Positions 12,116-23,800 of a stretch of DNA of 64,000 bases are shown in pieces. The stretch is from Phocoena phocoena (lineage: Eukaryota > Chordata > Mammalia > Artiodactyla > Phocoenidae). The notes beneath the pieces are model-generated. The model was given only the letters and a program-made list of their open reading frames with translations. It ran no database searches and was not told the DNA's origin. The stretch is taken from NCBI RefSeq assembly GCF_963924675.1, contig NC_089230.1:744001-808000 (forward strand), read 5' to 3'. Position 1 is the first letter of the stretch; every line of letters starts with the position of its first letter. The position numbers were made by a program, and so were the translations under genes.

Positions 12116-12985
12116 CTGTGCCCGGCGCCTGTGCTCTGCCACCTACTACCAACAGTGGGCCGTACATTTTTGTATGGGGGACAAGGAAAGTACGAACGTT
12201 CTAGAGAAACTTGTGTTTAGAGAAAAGCAGCTATTTTCAGACCTGTTTAGACAATAAAATATAGTAGGCAGAGCGGTATGACTTGCCCCTCTTGTTGCAA
12301 ACTTGGAAGATGGCTCTGACTGAATGAAGAAACGGGCCTCAGAGCTTCTGGAAACACTGACACAAAGGACACATTTAAACACTTGTCTCCCTAATGGAGG
12401 AGATCGAGGCAGATGGAGGCTGTGTGATGTTTCATGATTATGAGGAAAGCAATGAACAGAAACATCTAGCGCTTAGCAACCTGTGCTGTTAGAAACAGAT
12501 TCACAAGTTAGATGTGTACCGAGTGTGACCAAGTCTGGACTTAGAAACTACAGTGCTTGCCTACTTTTGGTGTATTCTTCTGTTACTGTTAGAATAAAAC
12601 CCATCTGGTTATTATTTATTTTTTCAGGATTGCTCCATTGTATCACATAAGGTGTGTGATATTGAAAAGAGGTCTTTTTTTTATGCTTTGGGCATTAAAA
12701 CACCTAGAGAATATCTCCCTCCCCCAGGTCCCACCACGATCTCGGTAGAGACCGTCCCACTCTCCCAGGTCCCGCCACAATGGGTTTGAGGAAAATTCCT
12801 CTCACCCAAGGTCTCCCGAGCCCCTTTGCAGTCAATTCCCTCTTCCCGCTCTGGCCACATTTGATTTCTGTCCCTGCGTGTCTCTTCAGGAAGCCATGTA
12901 AGTTGGATAATACACTGTGTATTTAGTGTGTGCATTCTTCCATGTAGCCTAATGCTTCCTGAGACTTTCTCATATTGTCGCACCT
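12116..12985. other. Unassigned spacer
   Basis: No gene seen. A short motif close to ctcccaggtcccaccac recurs at about 12720 and 12763. Otherwise featureless. Confidence 0.4.
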
Positions 12986-12989
12986 GCCA

Positions 12990-13290
12990 GCAGTTTGCTT
13001 CATTGCATGGTTATCACACTTTGGGTAAACATTCACCAGTTGTGGATGTTTTGGTTGCCTGAATTTTAGCCTGTTATGAATTTAGCTACAGAAGCATCCA
13101 TGAACAGCTCTTTGTGCCAACATATGTTTTCATTTTCCTTGGATACATACTTACATCTGGGATTTCTGGGTCATATATTAAATATATGTTTTACTTTATA
13201 AGAAACTTCCAAACCATTTTCCACATGACCATGCAATTCTACGTTCCCAGCAGCTGTGAATGTATGAGAATTCCACTTGTTTCACAATGA
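12990..13290 (-). mobile_element. Old L1 3' fragment, reverse
   Basis: Text such as 'catccatgaacagctctttg', 'gggatttctgggtcatatat' and 'ccaaaccattttccacatga' is the diverged antisense of the L1 ORF2 C-terminal region, equivalent to 15210-15370 of the young L1. Too eroded for an open frame. Confidence 0.65.
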
Positions 13291-13429
13291 GGGTAGGGTA
13301 CTTTTTATTCTAGCACCAGCTGAATATAAAGCAAAAAGTGATTATGGGCCCATTTCAGTTATGGATAGATCTATGTGAAGCCTTAGGAAGCCATGGCCCA
13401 CTGCATTCAACTGTGCACTTAAAAATACA

Positions 13430-14610
13430 TCTTCATTGATATTTATCCCCAAATGCAGGATCGTTTCAACATCAGAGGATCTAATGACTTAACTCACTAC
13501 TTGGATAAGAGAAAATATTTTGTATTATCTCAGTAGACACGGAAGAAGCATTTACATCCACTACTGTTTAAAATTAAAAGGAACTCTAGCAATGTAGGAA
13601 TGGAAAGGAGAGTTTCCTTATATGCCAAATTATATGCCAAATTTTAGAGGAAATACTTTACATAATGGACAGATTTTACAAGCACTCTCCTTACAATCAG
13701 GCATGACAAGGGTAACTATTCTGACAGCTCCTTTTCACATAATACTGGGGATCTTGGCCTATAGAACAAGGAAAGACAAATAAATGAGAGTGAAAGGGCT
13801 TGAAAGAGGAAAGACAAAGCTCTCGTTAGTTGCAGATGATTTGAGTCATTCAACTGGAAAAACTAATAGAATCATTAAGCTGTTAGAACTAATATGGTTC
13901 AGCAAGGTTGTTGCATGTAATAACTAGTTACAATGATCAGTACACCAATAGTAAGTAACAAAACTTAAAAATAAGATTTCCTTCATAATACCAAATAACT
14001 CTTGAAACTGTCTGGGAGCTGAGCTACAAAAAACAAATAAAAAATGACCATGGAGCAAATTTTAAAACTCTAATAAACTACATAGAAGATCTAAATAGTA
14101 TTCCCCATCCTTCTATAATTTAAGTTACAGCCTAATATTATAAGGATGCCAGTTCTCCACTATTTTATAAATTTATTGCAATCTCAATCAAAATTCCAGT
14201 AGCACTCAATAAGCTTGTTCCAAAAAACATATATTGGAGAAAAAAGACCCATAAAAAGCTCAGTCAACTTCATATTTTCCCTATTAGATAATGAGAAATA
14301 CGTCAAAACCACAGAAATGAAAACAATATGTTATTGGTTCAATAACTGAAATAAAGCCAGAGGAATATAATAGAGAATTCAGAGATATTTGTGGATTTAA
14401 TATTTATTAAATATGGCACCACAAAACAATAGGGAAAAGAGAGATTATTTGGTACAATGTTTAGGAAAAATTAGCTCTATTTTGAGAAGAAGTAAAACTG
14501 TATTTCTATTGAAAAATGCATACACCTGATAACATTAATATCTAAGTTTGAAAGGTAAAATGTAAGTAAGTAGAATAAATTATAGGAAAGTAACTTTGTG
14601 ACCTATGCTT
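13430..14610 (+). mobile_element. Old, degraded L1 ORF2, forward
   Basis: Forward L1-like text: an ORF2 middle section around 13480-13900 ('atctcagtagacacggaaga', 'tctcgttagttgcagatgat', the latter at the RT active-site region) and 3' portions around 14150-14350 ('attgcaatctcaatcaaaat'). It is AT-rich and full of stops. A young L1 inserted into it at 14626-16316, and L1-like sequence seems to resume to about 16460. Confidence 0.65.
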
Positions 14611-14625
14611 GGGAAAGACTTTTTT

Positions 14626-16316
14626 TTTTTTTACATCTTTATTGGAGTATAATTGCTTTACAATGGTGTGTTAGTTTCTGCTTTACAACCAAGTGAATCA
14701 GTTATACATATAAATATGTTCCCATATCTCCTCCCTCTTGCGTCTCCCTCCCTCCCACCCTCCCTATCCCACCCATCCAGGTGGTCACAAAGCACCGAGC
14801 TGATGTCCTTGTGCTATGCGGCTGCTTCCCACTAGCTATCTATTTTACGTTTGGTAGTGTATATATGTCCATGCCACTCTCTCACTTTGTCCCTGCTTAC
14901 CCTTCCCCCTCCCCATATCCTCAAGTCCATTCTCTAGTAGGTCTGTGTCTTTATTCTGGTCTTACCCCTAGGTTCTTCATGACATTTTTTTTCTTAAATT
15001 CCATATATATGTGTTAGCATATGGTATTTGTCTTTCTCTTTCTGACTTACTTCACTCTGTATGACAGACTCTAGGTCCATCCACCTCATTACAAATAACT
15101 CAATTTCGTTTCTTTTTATGGCTGAGTAATATTCCATTGTATATATGTGGCACACCTTCTTTATCCATTCATCCGATGATGGACACTTAGGTTGTTTCCA
15201 TCTCCGGGCTATTGTAAATAGAGCTGCAATGAACATTTTGGTACATGACTCTTTTTGAATTATGGTTTTCTCAGGGTATATGCCCAGTAGTGGGATTACT
15301 GGGTCATGTGGTAGTTCTATTTTTAGTTTTTTAAGGAACCTCCATACTGTTCTCCATAGTGGCTGTATCAATTTAAATTCCCACCAACAGTGCAAGAGGG
15401 TCCCCTTTTCTCCACACCCTCTCCAGCAGTTATTGTTTGTAGATTTTTTGATGATGGCCATTCTGACTGGTGTGAGGTGATACCTCATTGTAGTTTTGAT
15501 TTGCATTTCTCTAATGATTAATGATGTTGAGCATTCTTTCATGTGTTTGTTGGCAGTCTGTATATCTTCTTTGGAGAAATGTCTATTTAGGTCTTCTGCC
15601 CATTTTTGGATTGGGTTGTTTGTTTTTTTGTTATTGAGCTGCATGAGCTGCTTGTAAATTTTGGAGATTAATCCTTTGTCAGTTGCTTCATTTGCAAATA
15701 TTTTCTCCCATTCTGAGGGTTGTCTTTTGGTCTTGTTTACAGTTTTCTTTGCTGTGCAAAAGCTTTGAAGTTTCATTAGGTCCCATTTGTTTATTTTTGT
15801 TTTTATTTCCATTTCGCTAGGAGGTGGGTCAAAAAGGATCTTGCTGTGATTTATGTCATAGAGTGTTCTGTCTATGTTTTCCCCTAAGAGTTTGAGAGTT
15901 TCTGGCCTTACATTTAGGTCTTTAATCCATTTTGAGCTTATTTTTGTGTATGGTGTTAGGGAGTGTTCTAATCTCATACTTTTACGTGTACCTGTCCAGT
16001 TTTCCCCGCACCACTTATTGAAGAGGCTGTCCTTTCTCCATTGTACATTCCTGCCTCCTTTATCAAAGATAAGGTGCGTGGATTTATCTCTGGGCTTTCT
16101 ATCCTGTTCCATTGATCTATCTTTCTGTTTTTGTGCCAGTACCATACTGTCTTGATTACTGTAGCTTTGTAGTATAGTCTGAAGTCAGGGAGCCTGATTC
16201 CTCAAGCTCCGTTTTTCGTTCTCAAGATTGCTTTTTCTATTCGGGGTCTTTTGTGTTTCCATACAAATTGGGAATTTTTTTGTTCTATTTCTGTGAAAAA
16301 TGCCAGTGGTAGTTTG
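14626..16316 (-). mobile_element. Young 5'-truncated L1, 1.7 kb
   Basis: Reverse-oriented L1: T-run tail at 14621-14632, 3'UTR to about 14993, then the last third of ORF2. It is flanked by a 14-bp duplication, gggaaagacttttt, at 14611-14624 and 16317-16330, marking a target-primed insertion truncated at its 5' end. It sits inside an older L1 of opposite orientation. Confidence 0.95.
14994..16145 (-). pseudogene. L1 ORF2 C-terminal fragment, 383 open codons
   Basis: Encodes the C-terminal third of the L1 ORF2 protein (endonuclease plus reverse transcriptase; about 1270 residues when intact), so the endonuclease and catalytic reverse-transcriptase core are absent. Recognisable blocks include [67 protein letters not shown] and [15 protein letters not shown]. 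The cysteine-rich knuckle reads [18 protein letters not shown], so the last cysteine of the CX3CX7HX4C pattern is phenylalanine; the related copy at 58.07-58.91 kb keeps it. Upstream L1 coding sequence (16202-16316) is in another frame, so a frameshift or stop separates it. The apparent Met start is internal. Not a functional gene. Confidence 0.9.
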
Positions 16317-16730
16317 GGGAAAGACTTTTTAGACAAAATTTGGAAAGTATAAAACACTAGACAAAAAAACTTTGGTGAATTTATTTTCATCAGAGTTAAA
16401 GATCTATTTTCAGTGACGAACAGCATGACAAAGTTAATGGCCAGTAGCTGACAGTAGTACTTACAAATGAGTAATATATGAAAAAGTGGACCTGGATTCT
16501 TGCTGCATCTCAGAGTCACTTGGGGCCTGTGTTTTGGTGTTCCTGTTTTTGCCTCACCCCACCCTAAATGAACCCAAGTCTCTAGGAGTGGACATGGGCA
16601 CTGGTATTTACCTAGAGCCCACCCCCATGTGATAAAGATTCATAATGAAGCCCACCAATTGAGAAAGATTATTGTGTGTACCATCCTGGAGACTTAGTAT
16701 AAAGTATGGGTTTATTATTATTTAACTTTT
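16317..16730. other. Old L1 remainder and spacer
   Basis: 16331-16460 looks like the continuation of the old forward L1 split by the young insertion ('tcatcagagttaaagatcta'). 16460-16730 is unassigned. Confidence 0.35.
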
Positions 16731-17180
16731 CTAGAACTCATTTTGTTCCATCAATGACAATTAAATTTTCCCCTACTTCTGGTTATTTCTAGTTAATATC
16801 CCCTCAAATAGTCCCTCTTCTACATTTTCTTGGATTTCTCTTCTTCTGGAATTCCTATTAAATGAATATTAGACTTAGTCTGTCATCTAAACTCTCTTTC
16901 ACATTTTTCATCCTTTCAACTCTATGAGCTACATTCTGGATGATTTCTTCATATCTGTTTTCCAGTTCACTAATTCTATCTTCAGGTGTTTCTGATCAGC
17001 TCTTCAGCTCTTCACCCATCAATTGACTGTTTATGTTCAGTAACTACTCTTATTTCTAGTTTCACTTTCGTTCTTTTCAAACTTTCCATTCTTTATTATG
17101 GTGCCTATACTCTTATTACATTTCTAGTCATTTTAAACAATTGATTTAAAGACTGTATATGATATGGCTTTATTGTCTAA
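16730..17180 (-). mobile_element. Old L1 ORF1-region fragment, reverse
   Basis: Runs such as 'cttctggaattcctattaaa' and 'atatctgttttccagttcac' resemble the antisense of L1 ORF1, comparable to 62640-62830 in the better preserved L1. No open frame. Confidence 0.5.
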
Positions 17181-18074
17181 AGTTTTTGTACTCCATTTCT
17201 GCTGATAATTGTGTCCACCAACTCCACTTCATGGGGAAATATTCAAAGATGGCCATGATCAGAGTTTATCGTGAGGGTCCTGCATGGCTTTAGTTGAAGG
17301 AATGATTGAGGAGGGTCTTGGTTTGCTCTGTGAGGTGCTCTGGGAGTCTTCCTGGCCAAGACCACATTTTTTTGTTTTTGTGAGCTCCTTGGCTTGGATA
17401 TTCTTGTTTCATGTAGCATAAGTTAAAACTGCAAGAGCAGCCCTGTGCTTACGGATTTTGGAGGCAATTTCCTCACCTCAAGCTAAGATAGCCTTGTCTT
17501 CCTGGGCATCCGGGTGGTCTTTCTAGTCCACACTTCACTCAGCTTTAGACACATGAACCTTCCGGCTTTGTGTGACTTCCTCAGTCCCAGCTCCCTTCCT
17601 GAGATCCCAAGTCCTTGCCTTCTGTGTCCATATGGCCAGTAAAGCCTGTGTCCCTCCCCTTCTTAAAACAGAAGCCAGTGATTTCCTGAGGCTGACAGAG
17701 TGTGCCTCGTAAGCTTACCACACTGTCTCTTTTTCATTTTTGCCCTTATTTTCTTGCCTGCTCAACTATATACATTCATGCATCCTGGGCAAACCCTGGA
17801 ATTGTTGTAATCTTCACACTAACTGCCCTAGGGTTTGCTAGTGGAATCAGTATCCCTGCTTCAGTTGGGTATCCTAATCTTATTTCAGGAATGGTGTCAA
17901 CCCTGTCCCTCATAGCTTGTCTTTTAGTCTCCCCACTGTTCTGGGAATTTTCTACCCACATGGTTATCATAGGTGCATCAAGTCGCTGAACACACAATCC
18001 CACTCAGGTCAAATTTTGAAACTGAAGCTGAGAAGAAGCAGTGGCAGAGCTGAAACCTGGTAGGTTAAGTGATG
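17181..18074. other. Unassigned spacer
   Basis: No gene recognised. A 95-codon frame at 17702-17989 (+) is rich in small hydrophobic residues, but I could not place it in a family. Confidence 0.4.
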
Positions 18075-18365
18075 TAGATTTTTGTTGTGTTTGTTTTGTT
18101 TTCTTCCGGCCATGTGGACCAGAGAATTAGAAAGACATGGTTTCCAAAGGGAAAGAAGAATAAGGAATTCATGTATCAAGGAGCAGACACAGGTGATAAG
18201 GACAGAGTCCTGCTGACAGTTAAGTCTATGGCTTTGGCTTTTCCTGACTCCAAAGTCCATTTTGTTCTTTGCTTCTTTTGATATTCCCATAACACATAAT
18301 AAAATGCCTTCTGTTAAGCTAGTCCAAGTTGGGTTTCTGTCCCTTGCAACCAAAGGAGTCATTCA
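18075..18365 (+). mobile_element. Probable old LTR remnant
   Basis: Ends with a polyadenylation-like AATAAAA near 18298 followed by 'ttgggtttctgtcccttgca' and 'accaaaggagtc', a 3' end I associate with ancient mammalian LTRs. The family is not determined and no partner LTR was found. 18366-19139 shows nothing identifiable. Confidence 0.45.
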
Positions 18366-19139
18366 TGTCCCACTCTGAGTTCTCACAGTGACTTTCCAGT
18401 CCTCCCTGCAGATGAATTGGGAGAATTTTCCTTTTCTTGATTCTGGGTTGCACTTTGATACCTGGCTCCAAAGGGACTCAGGTCATGTCTATACGTCTTT
18501 TAAAAAGCGTCTTCTAGAGCTGTCATTCGCTGTCTTCCTACAGCTCCATTTTCCATGATGCTCCCACATCTGCCCTGCTGCCTCCTTTTCTCTCTTCAGC
18601 CACCAAGTGACACCTGCTCCACAGGGACCAATGCAGTCACTGGGGGTCGTACAGTGTATATTCCAAGTATATCAAGGGAGACCTGACATTCTGAGTTAAT
18701 TCCTGGCCAAATTCGAACAAAATCCGTGTGAATAAGACCTACTGCATCTACCCACTGGATTTTGCTGCTTTTCTCTTTTCTTAATGGTTCAAGAATTTGG
18801 AAATAGAAGTGCTACTGCTATCTGAAAATTGTTTATGTTGTTTCAAGATCTGTTCTAAGAAAGGGTTCTTAATGTTCCAAGATGTTGTTAGTATGAGATT
18901 TGTAGCAGTGTTTTGCAGATTGAGCTATATTTTTATCCTGGTTGTATGTGGTTTATCATCATTGTCTCTGATATAATCCAATTCAAGAGAAATTTTAAAA
19001 CAAATGTGACACATGCCCATGAGTATAAAATTATTTTGGATCTTGTGAATGAGTGCAATTCTGCCCCGATGTGAAATCTCTCTTTTAGCCTTTTCTTTGA
19101 AATAAGAACTAAGTGCTCCTTCTAGAACAGTACACATCC

Positions 19140-19300
19140 TGGGGCCCAAATCTGCACTGTCAGCATCTGTCTATCATATCAGGTCATTACAGCCACCAGG
19201 CCTTGATCTTCCAGCCTCCAGACTGTGAGAAATCAGTGTCGGTTGTTCATACACTGCCCGGCATTTGGTGCTTTGTTTAAGGCCTGAAATGGCTAAGACG
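19140..19300 (+). mobile_element. MaLR/MLT1-like LTR 3' end
   Basis: Contains 'cttccagcctccagactgtg' then 'agaaatcagtgtcggttgtt' and ends 'gaaatggctaagacgg', the familiar order of the 3' end of an MLT1-class LTR (cctccagaactgtgagaaataaa ... ctaagac). The usual AATAAA is degraded. Confidence 0.6.
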
Positions 19301-20640
19301 GGGTGTTTGTAAGTGTCTGGAGGACGCACAGTGAGCTAGAGGAGTGGGTCGAGCCCCTGCTGGTGGCCCATCTGTGCAGAGGCCTCCCGTTGTTTCCTGG
19401 CACCCGCCCACTCAGGGCCCCTGGGCTGGGCCATATCACCATCTCCAAAGCACCTCTGGGCCCAGAGCCAGAGCGTGCGGGTTTCTGTGCAGTTCCCGCA
19501 CCCCATGTGACTGCGGGAACTCTGAAGGTCCATCTGCCCCCACCACAGCAGACACAGTGTTTATTATACAGGTGTAGACATGAGGAACGCCGGACCCAAG
19601 ATCAAAGTCAACCTGACCTTGAGACGGCTAACGGATTTTGTTTAAATTCTTGACCATAATACTGAAGGGAGTAATGAAGTGACTTAGGAAGATGTATTGG
19701 CGGACGTTTGCGAGATGGGCTAGAAGGAGGGTGGGTGGATGAGGACAAAAGCTAAGGCGCAGGTCGGGTGATTCCAGTGTGAGGGACCAGGACCCAGCCT
19801 AGCACAGCGGCCGTCTGAAGGTGGGAGCGGGCGACGACAACAGGTATTGGAAGGAGAGGCAGCAGCGGTTAGATGCTCAGTATGTCGTTTGAATAGAGGG
19901 AAGGTTCAAAGCTTCATCCGGATTTTATATCATTTGACAGACGGGCATCATAGTAGGACAAGTGTGAGTTAACTGGATTTGAAGTTATACTGTGACATCC
20001 AACTGGCCATAGATAGAGTAACATTTTAAATATAGAATTTCAGTGCAGATTAGAGGTCACTGCGAGACACCTAAAAACGCCAGAGTGGCAGCCCTGTGCG
20101 TCACGCACGCGGAAATGACCGTTGCCTGGACAAGGCTAAGGTCACTGATGTTAGAGCAGTTCTGTCGAGGCGCTTGGCAGAGGGCGGGTTCAGAGCATGT
20201 TTTCCAGGCCCCTCTGGCCCCTGCTATGGAGATCTCTTTCCGCTGACAGAGTGTTCAAACTACGGGCTTTCAGTGCTTCCTTAGCCTTTAGAATAAAAAA
20301 TCTCTTCATTTATTTGTTTTTTAATCAAGTTGATGAAAACAGTCCCCATCCTGTTTTTGTTTTTGTTTTTTTAAGTCCACTACTCTTTGGGGCAAAGAGA
20401 TAGCTGGGGGTCTCTGAGGTAAGCCTGCCCAGTGCTGGTGTGATTAGAACATTTAAGCCAACCTGGGACCTTGCGAAGGTGACTGTGAACTCATCGCAGC
20501 CCCTCAGGGCCCGGAGTCAAGGGTGGAATTTGGAGCGAGGAATGAGCTCTGAGTCCTCACACCTGGCAGTAACTAATGGCTAGGACTCTACTCAGGCAGA
20601 TGTTGCTGCAACTGTCCTAGTAAAGGACGCAGCCACTGTC
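19301..20640. other. Unassigned spacer
   Basis: No gene or confident repeat seen. Short T/G-rich stretch at 20355-20380. Open frames at 19303-19653 on both strands overlap and look random. Confidence 0.4.
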
Positions 20641-21530
20641 CTGCTGTGACCGGCAGGTCCAGCCCCCGGTGGCGCCCTTAGTGAAGCCCAGGACCCTGGC
20701 GCCGGCTCTGCAGGGACCCAGCCCCACACGGTCCGGGTCCCAGTTCCTCTCAAGGTTATGGCCAGGTCAGCGCAGGCTGGGGTCCCGGGTCAGTACACAG
20801 CACTCATTTCCCCATCTGAGGTCAGGCCGGTTAGACACGGGAGTCGGGAGACGGAGAATGGAAAGCAGCCTTACGGCCGAGAAAGCGGATGGGAGGCAGG
20901 CTCACCTGGGGCTGTGTTGTCCCGCCACCTCCCTGCCCCCAGTTCACGTGGTGAAGGCCTGACGCCTCTGTGGCCGTATTTGGATGAAGAGTTGAATCAG
21001 CCCTAGGACTGGCAGCCGTCTAAGAGGAAGAGCGCCCTCCACATGCCCAAGGGGCGAAAGGCCACGTGCGCATATGGCGAGAGCACAGCCTGTGGCCGGG
21101 GAGTGGCCTCACCAGAGCTGACACCCTGCCCTTGGATTCAGCCTCCAGATGTGTTGTTAAGCCCCCCGGTGTACGGTGCTCTGTGAGGGCAGCCGGCGCC
21201 CATAAGCCTGGGGCTGGAGGCTTGCGGGCCTCTCCCGAATTCTCTCCCGGAGACGCAGCCCGTGCCTCGCAGGGCTGGTGCAGCCACAGCCGCCCCACCA
21301 CGCGGGCTCGGGGAGCGAGAGGGAGGGAGGGTTGGCCAGGCACCCTGGCGCTTGGGCCTGACCCAGCCGCCCCACCCGTGCCCGCTGGGCAGCAGTGGGT
21401 GTAGGGAGGGTCCCGGCCCACAGTGTCCCGGGCCCCCTGCACGGGAGGCCCCGTCCCAGTGACCGCGGATCCAATGTGGTGCGTCCGGTCCCTGAGCTCT
21501 CACGGTTGTTTGGGACCGTGGGACGTTTAG
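20640..21530. promoter_or_regulatory. CpG-rich segment, possible weak CpG island
   Basis: GC-rich with many CpG dinucleotides, densest at 21180-21480 (for example ccacgcgggctcggggagcg), against AT-rich flanks. No TATA box, initiator or clear exon. Large overlapping open frames on both strands are expected in such composition. It could be a promoter, a silenced CpG island or simply GC-rich sequence. Confidence 0.35.
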
Positions 21531-22900
21531 AAAGGACCCCTTGTCCCCTTTGGGTGGCGTAGACGGATTGATTCTGAGCTCGGCAGTGACAAATATTAGA
21601 ATAGCAACAAAATGCAGTTTGGATTAATCACGTGTAAGCATGGCACCTGTTGTATATATAGATCTTACTATTTTTAATGCGTTTTGCTCTGTGGTCTAGA
21701 AAATTGCAATAAGGAAAACGTACCCCTTAAGCTTACTCTCCCCATAGGCTTCTCAGTTATTAAAAGGTGATCGAAACCACACGTGTTTCATTTTCCATCG
21801 CAGCCCGTCACAGCCACCTTGGGCGGCAAGCTTCAGCTGTTTCAGGCAGAATGACGCCGACCTGTGGGCTGGAGGCCGCTGGGGACCCGCGTGGGGCCTG
21901 TGTGCGGGTTCTCGTCCTGTGAGCGGCCGGCCGCATCTATGCTGCCCTCATATCCGTGGCCTGCCCACGCCTCAGAAGGAATCCCTGCCCTGGAAGAATG
22001 GAAATGGCCTCAAGCACTTGTGCCCAGAGTTTAGGAAAGTTAAAATAGAATGTTCTTCAATAAGAAATAACCTAGTATTTGTTTCACAACTTAGACTTTG
22101 CAGAGAGAGAGGGAAGGGGGAGAGAGAGACAGACACAGACAGAGGGACAGAGACAGAGACAGAGGTTGGGAGGGAGGGTGGGAGAGTTCACTTTGGGGTG
22201 GTGGGAACACAGCTGTGGTGGTCCTAACCCCAGGCCTTCTGGTTGATGTGCCCTAGTTTTACTGGGTGAACTGGCCTTTGCCCGGGGCCTCCATCTCACA
22301 CACCTTAGCTTCTGGGCCTCCTCCCACCGCTGTGGATGACCATCCAGCGGGGACAGGGTCCAGTCGCCCCAACACGAGTTCCTCAGAGATGTATCTGCCT
22401 CCAGAGGTCCCCCAACCAAGTCTTTCTCAGATCCCAGAAGAGTCAGGATGCTTCTAGAGCAATTCCAGGTACAAATGACCAACAACACGGGAGGCCATCC
22501 ACGTGGAAACACCCTGTGAAGATCTAGTGTTACCTGCCCCACCTGGACCCCTCCGAGCGCCCCAACTACCCCTACTCCCCTTGCTCCCCAGAGACATGAC
22601 CCTCCAGCTCCTCAGAAACATCTGGGGCTGGATTCCTGAACTCCTCACTGCGATTCCAAACACTGACCATAGATATCCACACTTCTTGCAGAATGAGAAG
22701 CAAAATTTTAGCATAACTAATTTTAATTTTTCTAACATTTACAGTTATCCAGACATTTTTATCCATTTATAGTAATCATACTCTTCTTCTTTGTTAAAGT
22801 AAATTTCACTTAAAACTAGTTTAAAATAGGTCAATGGAGCATTCTATGGGCAAGTGAGCCCATAGAACCTTATTTAATAGTCTTAAGTTCAGTTACATCA
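21531..22900. other. Unassigned spacer
   Basis: No gene recognised. Contains the purine-rich tract described separately at 22099-22190. 22700-22900 is AT-rich. Confidence 0.4.
22099..22190 (+). repeat. Purine-rich (GA/CAGAGA)n tract
   Basis: About 90 bases almost free of T on the + strand, built of GA, CAGA and GGGA units (agagagagagacagacacag and similar). Polypurine tracts of this length can form triplex structures. Confidence 0.85.
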
Positions 22901-22929
22901 TTAAAATTTAGAAATTTTTGTAATATTAT

Positions 22930-23800
22930 TCTTAATTCTGGTAAAATACACATAAAATAGAAAACACCATCTTTAAGTGTACAGTTCAGTGGTATTAACT
23001 ACAGTCTCATGGCTGTGCAACCATCACCAACATCCATCTCCAGAACTTTTTCCTCTTGCAAAACTGATATCCGGTCACCATTAAATCCTAACTTCCCCTC
23101 CCCTCCCCCAGCCCTGGCACCCACCATTCTACATCCCGTGGCTCCTCTAGGGACCTCGTATAAGCGGAAGCGCACAGTATTTGTCCTTTTGTGACTGGCT
23201 TTCTACTGAGCGTCACGTGCTCAAGGTCCATCGGTGTCGTAACAGGTGTGGGAATTTTCTTCCTTTTTAAGTCTGAACACTCTCCCGTTGCACTGGTGGA
23301 CATGTGGATTTTGCTTCCACACTTTAGCTATTGTGAATCGCACTGCGATGAACACTGGTTTCCAAGTATCTGTTCAAGACCTTGCTTCCAATTCTTTTGG
23401 AAAAATACCTGGAAGTGGAATGCTGGATCATGTGATAATTCTATGTTTAATTTTTTGAGGAACCTCAAAGCATCTGTACCATTTTACATTCCCACCAACT
23501 GTGCACCAGATTCTGTTTTTTTGTTTTTTTGTTTTTTTTTTTTGTGGTACGCGGGCCTCTCACCGCTGTGGCCTCTCCCGTTGCGGAGCACAGGCTCCGG
23601 ACGCGCAGGCTCAGCGGCCACGGCTCACGGGCCCAGCTGCTCCGCGGCATGTGGGATCTTCCCAGACCGGGGCACGAACCCGCGTCCCCTGCATCGGCAG
23701 GCGGACTCTCAACCACTGCGCCACCAGGGAAGCCCCGATTCTATTGTTTTTAACATGCCAGTTTTGTGTATGACTTTCATACTAAATGTTAGCTGATGTT
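22930..23800 (-). mobile_element. Old L1 3'UTR and ORF2 end, reverse
   Basis: Starts with 3'UTR-like text ('agtgtacagttcagtggtat', 'tgtgcaaccatcaccaacat') and proceeds to the ORF2 C-terminal end in reverse ('agctattgtgaatcgcactg', 'ggaatgctggatcatgtgat', 'cattcccaccaactgtgcac'). A young SINE interrupts it at 23520-23736. Confidence 0.82.
23520..23736 (-). mobile_element. Young CHR-type cetacean SINE
   Basis: Reverse-oriented CHR SINE with a T/G-interrupted tail (gtttttttgttttttt), full body and end gggaagcccc. A short duplication around gattct(g/a)tt at about 23509 and 23737 flanks it. The 201-codon frame 23191-23796 crosses old L1 and this SINE and is not a gene. Confidence 0.93.

Noticed and set aside
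12718..12785. Repeated ctcccaggtcccaccac-like motif as a tandem repeat
   Set aside because: Only two imperfect copies; not enough to define a repeat.
14994..16145. 383-codon frame as a functional reverse transcriptase gene
   Set aside because: It is the C-terminal third of L1 ORF2 in a 5'-truncated insertion lacking the endonuclease and catalytic core.
17702..17989. Hydrophobic 95-codon frame as a retroviral envelope fusion segment
   Set aside because: No CX6CC, immunosuppressive-domain-like or cleavage-site pattern and no partner LTR; resemblance too weak.
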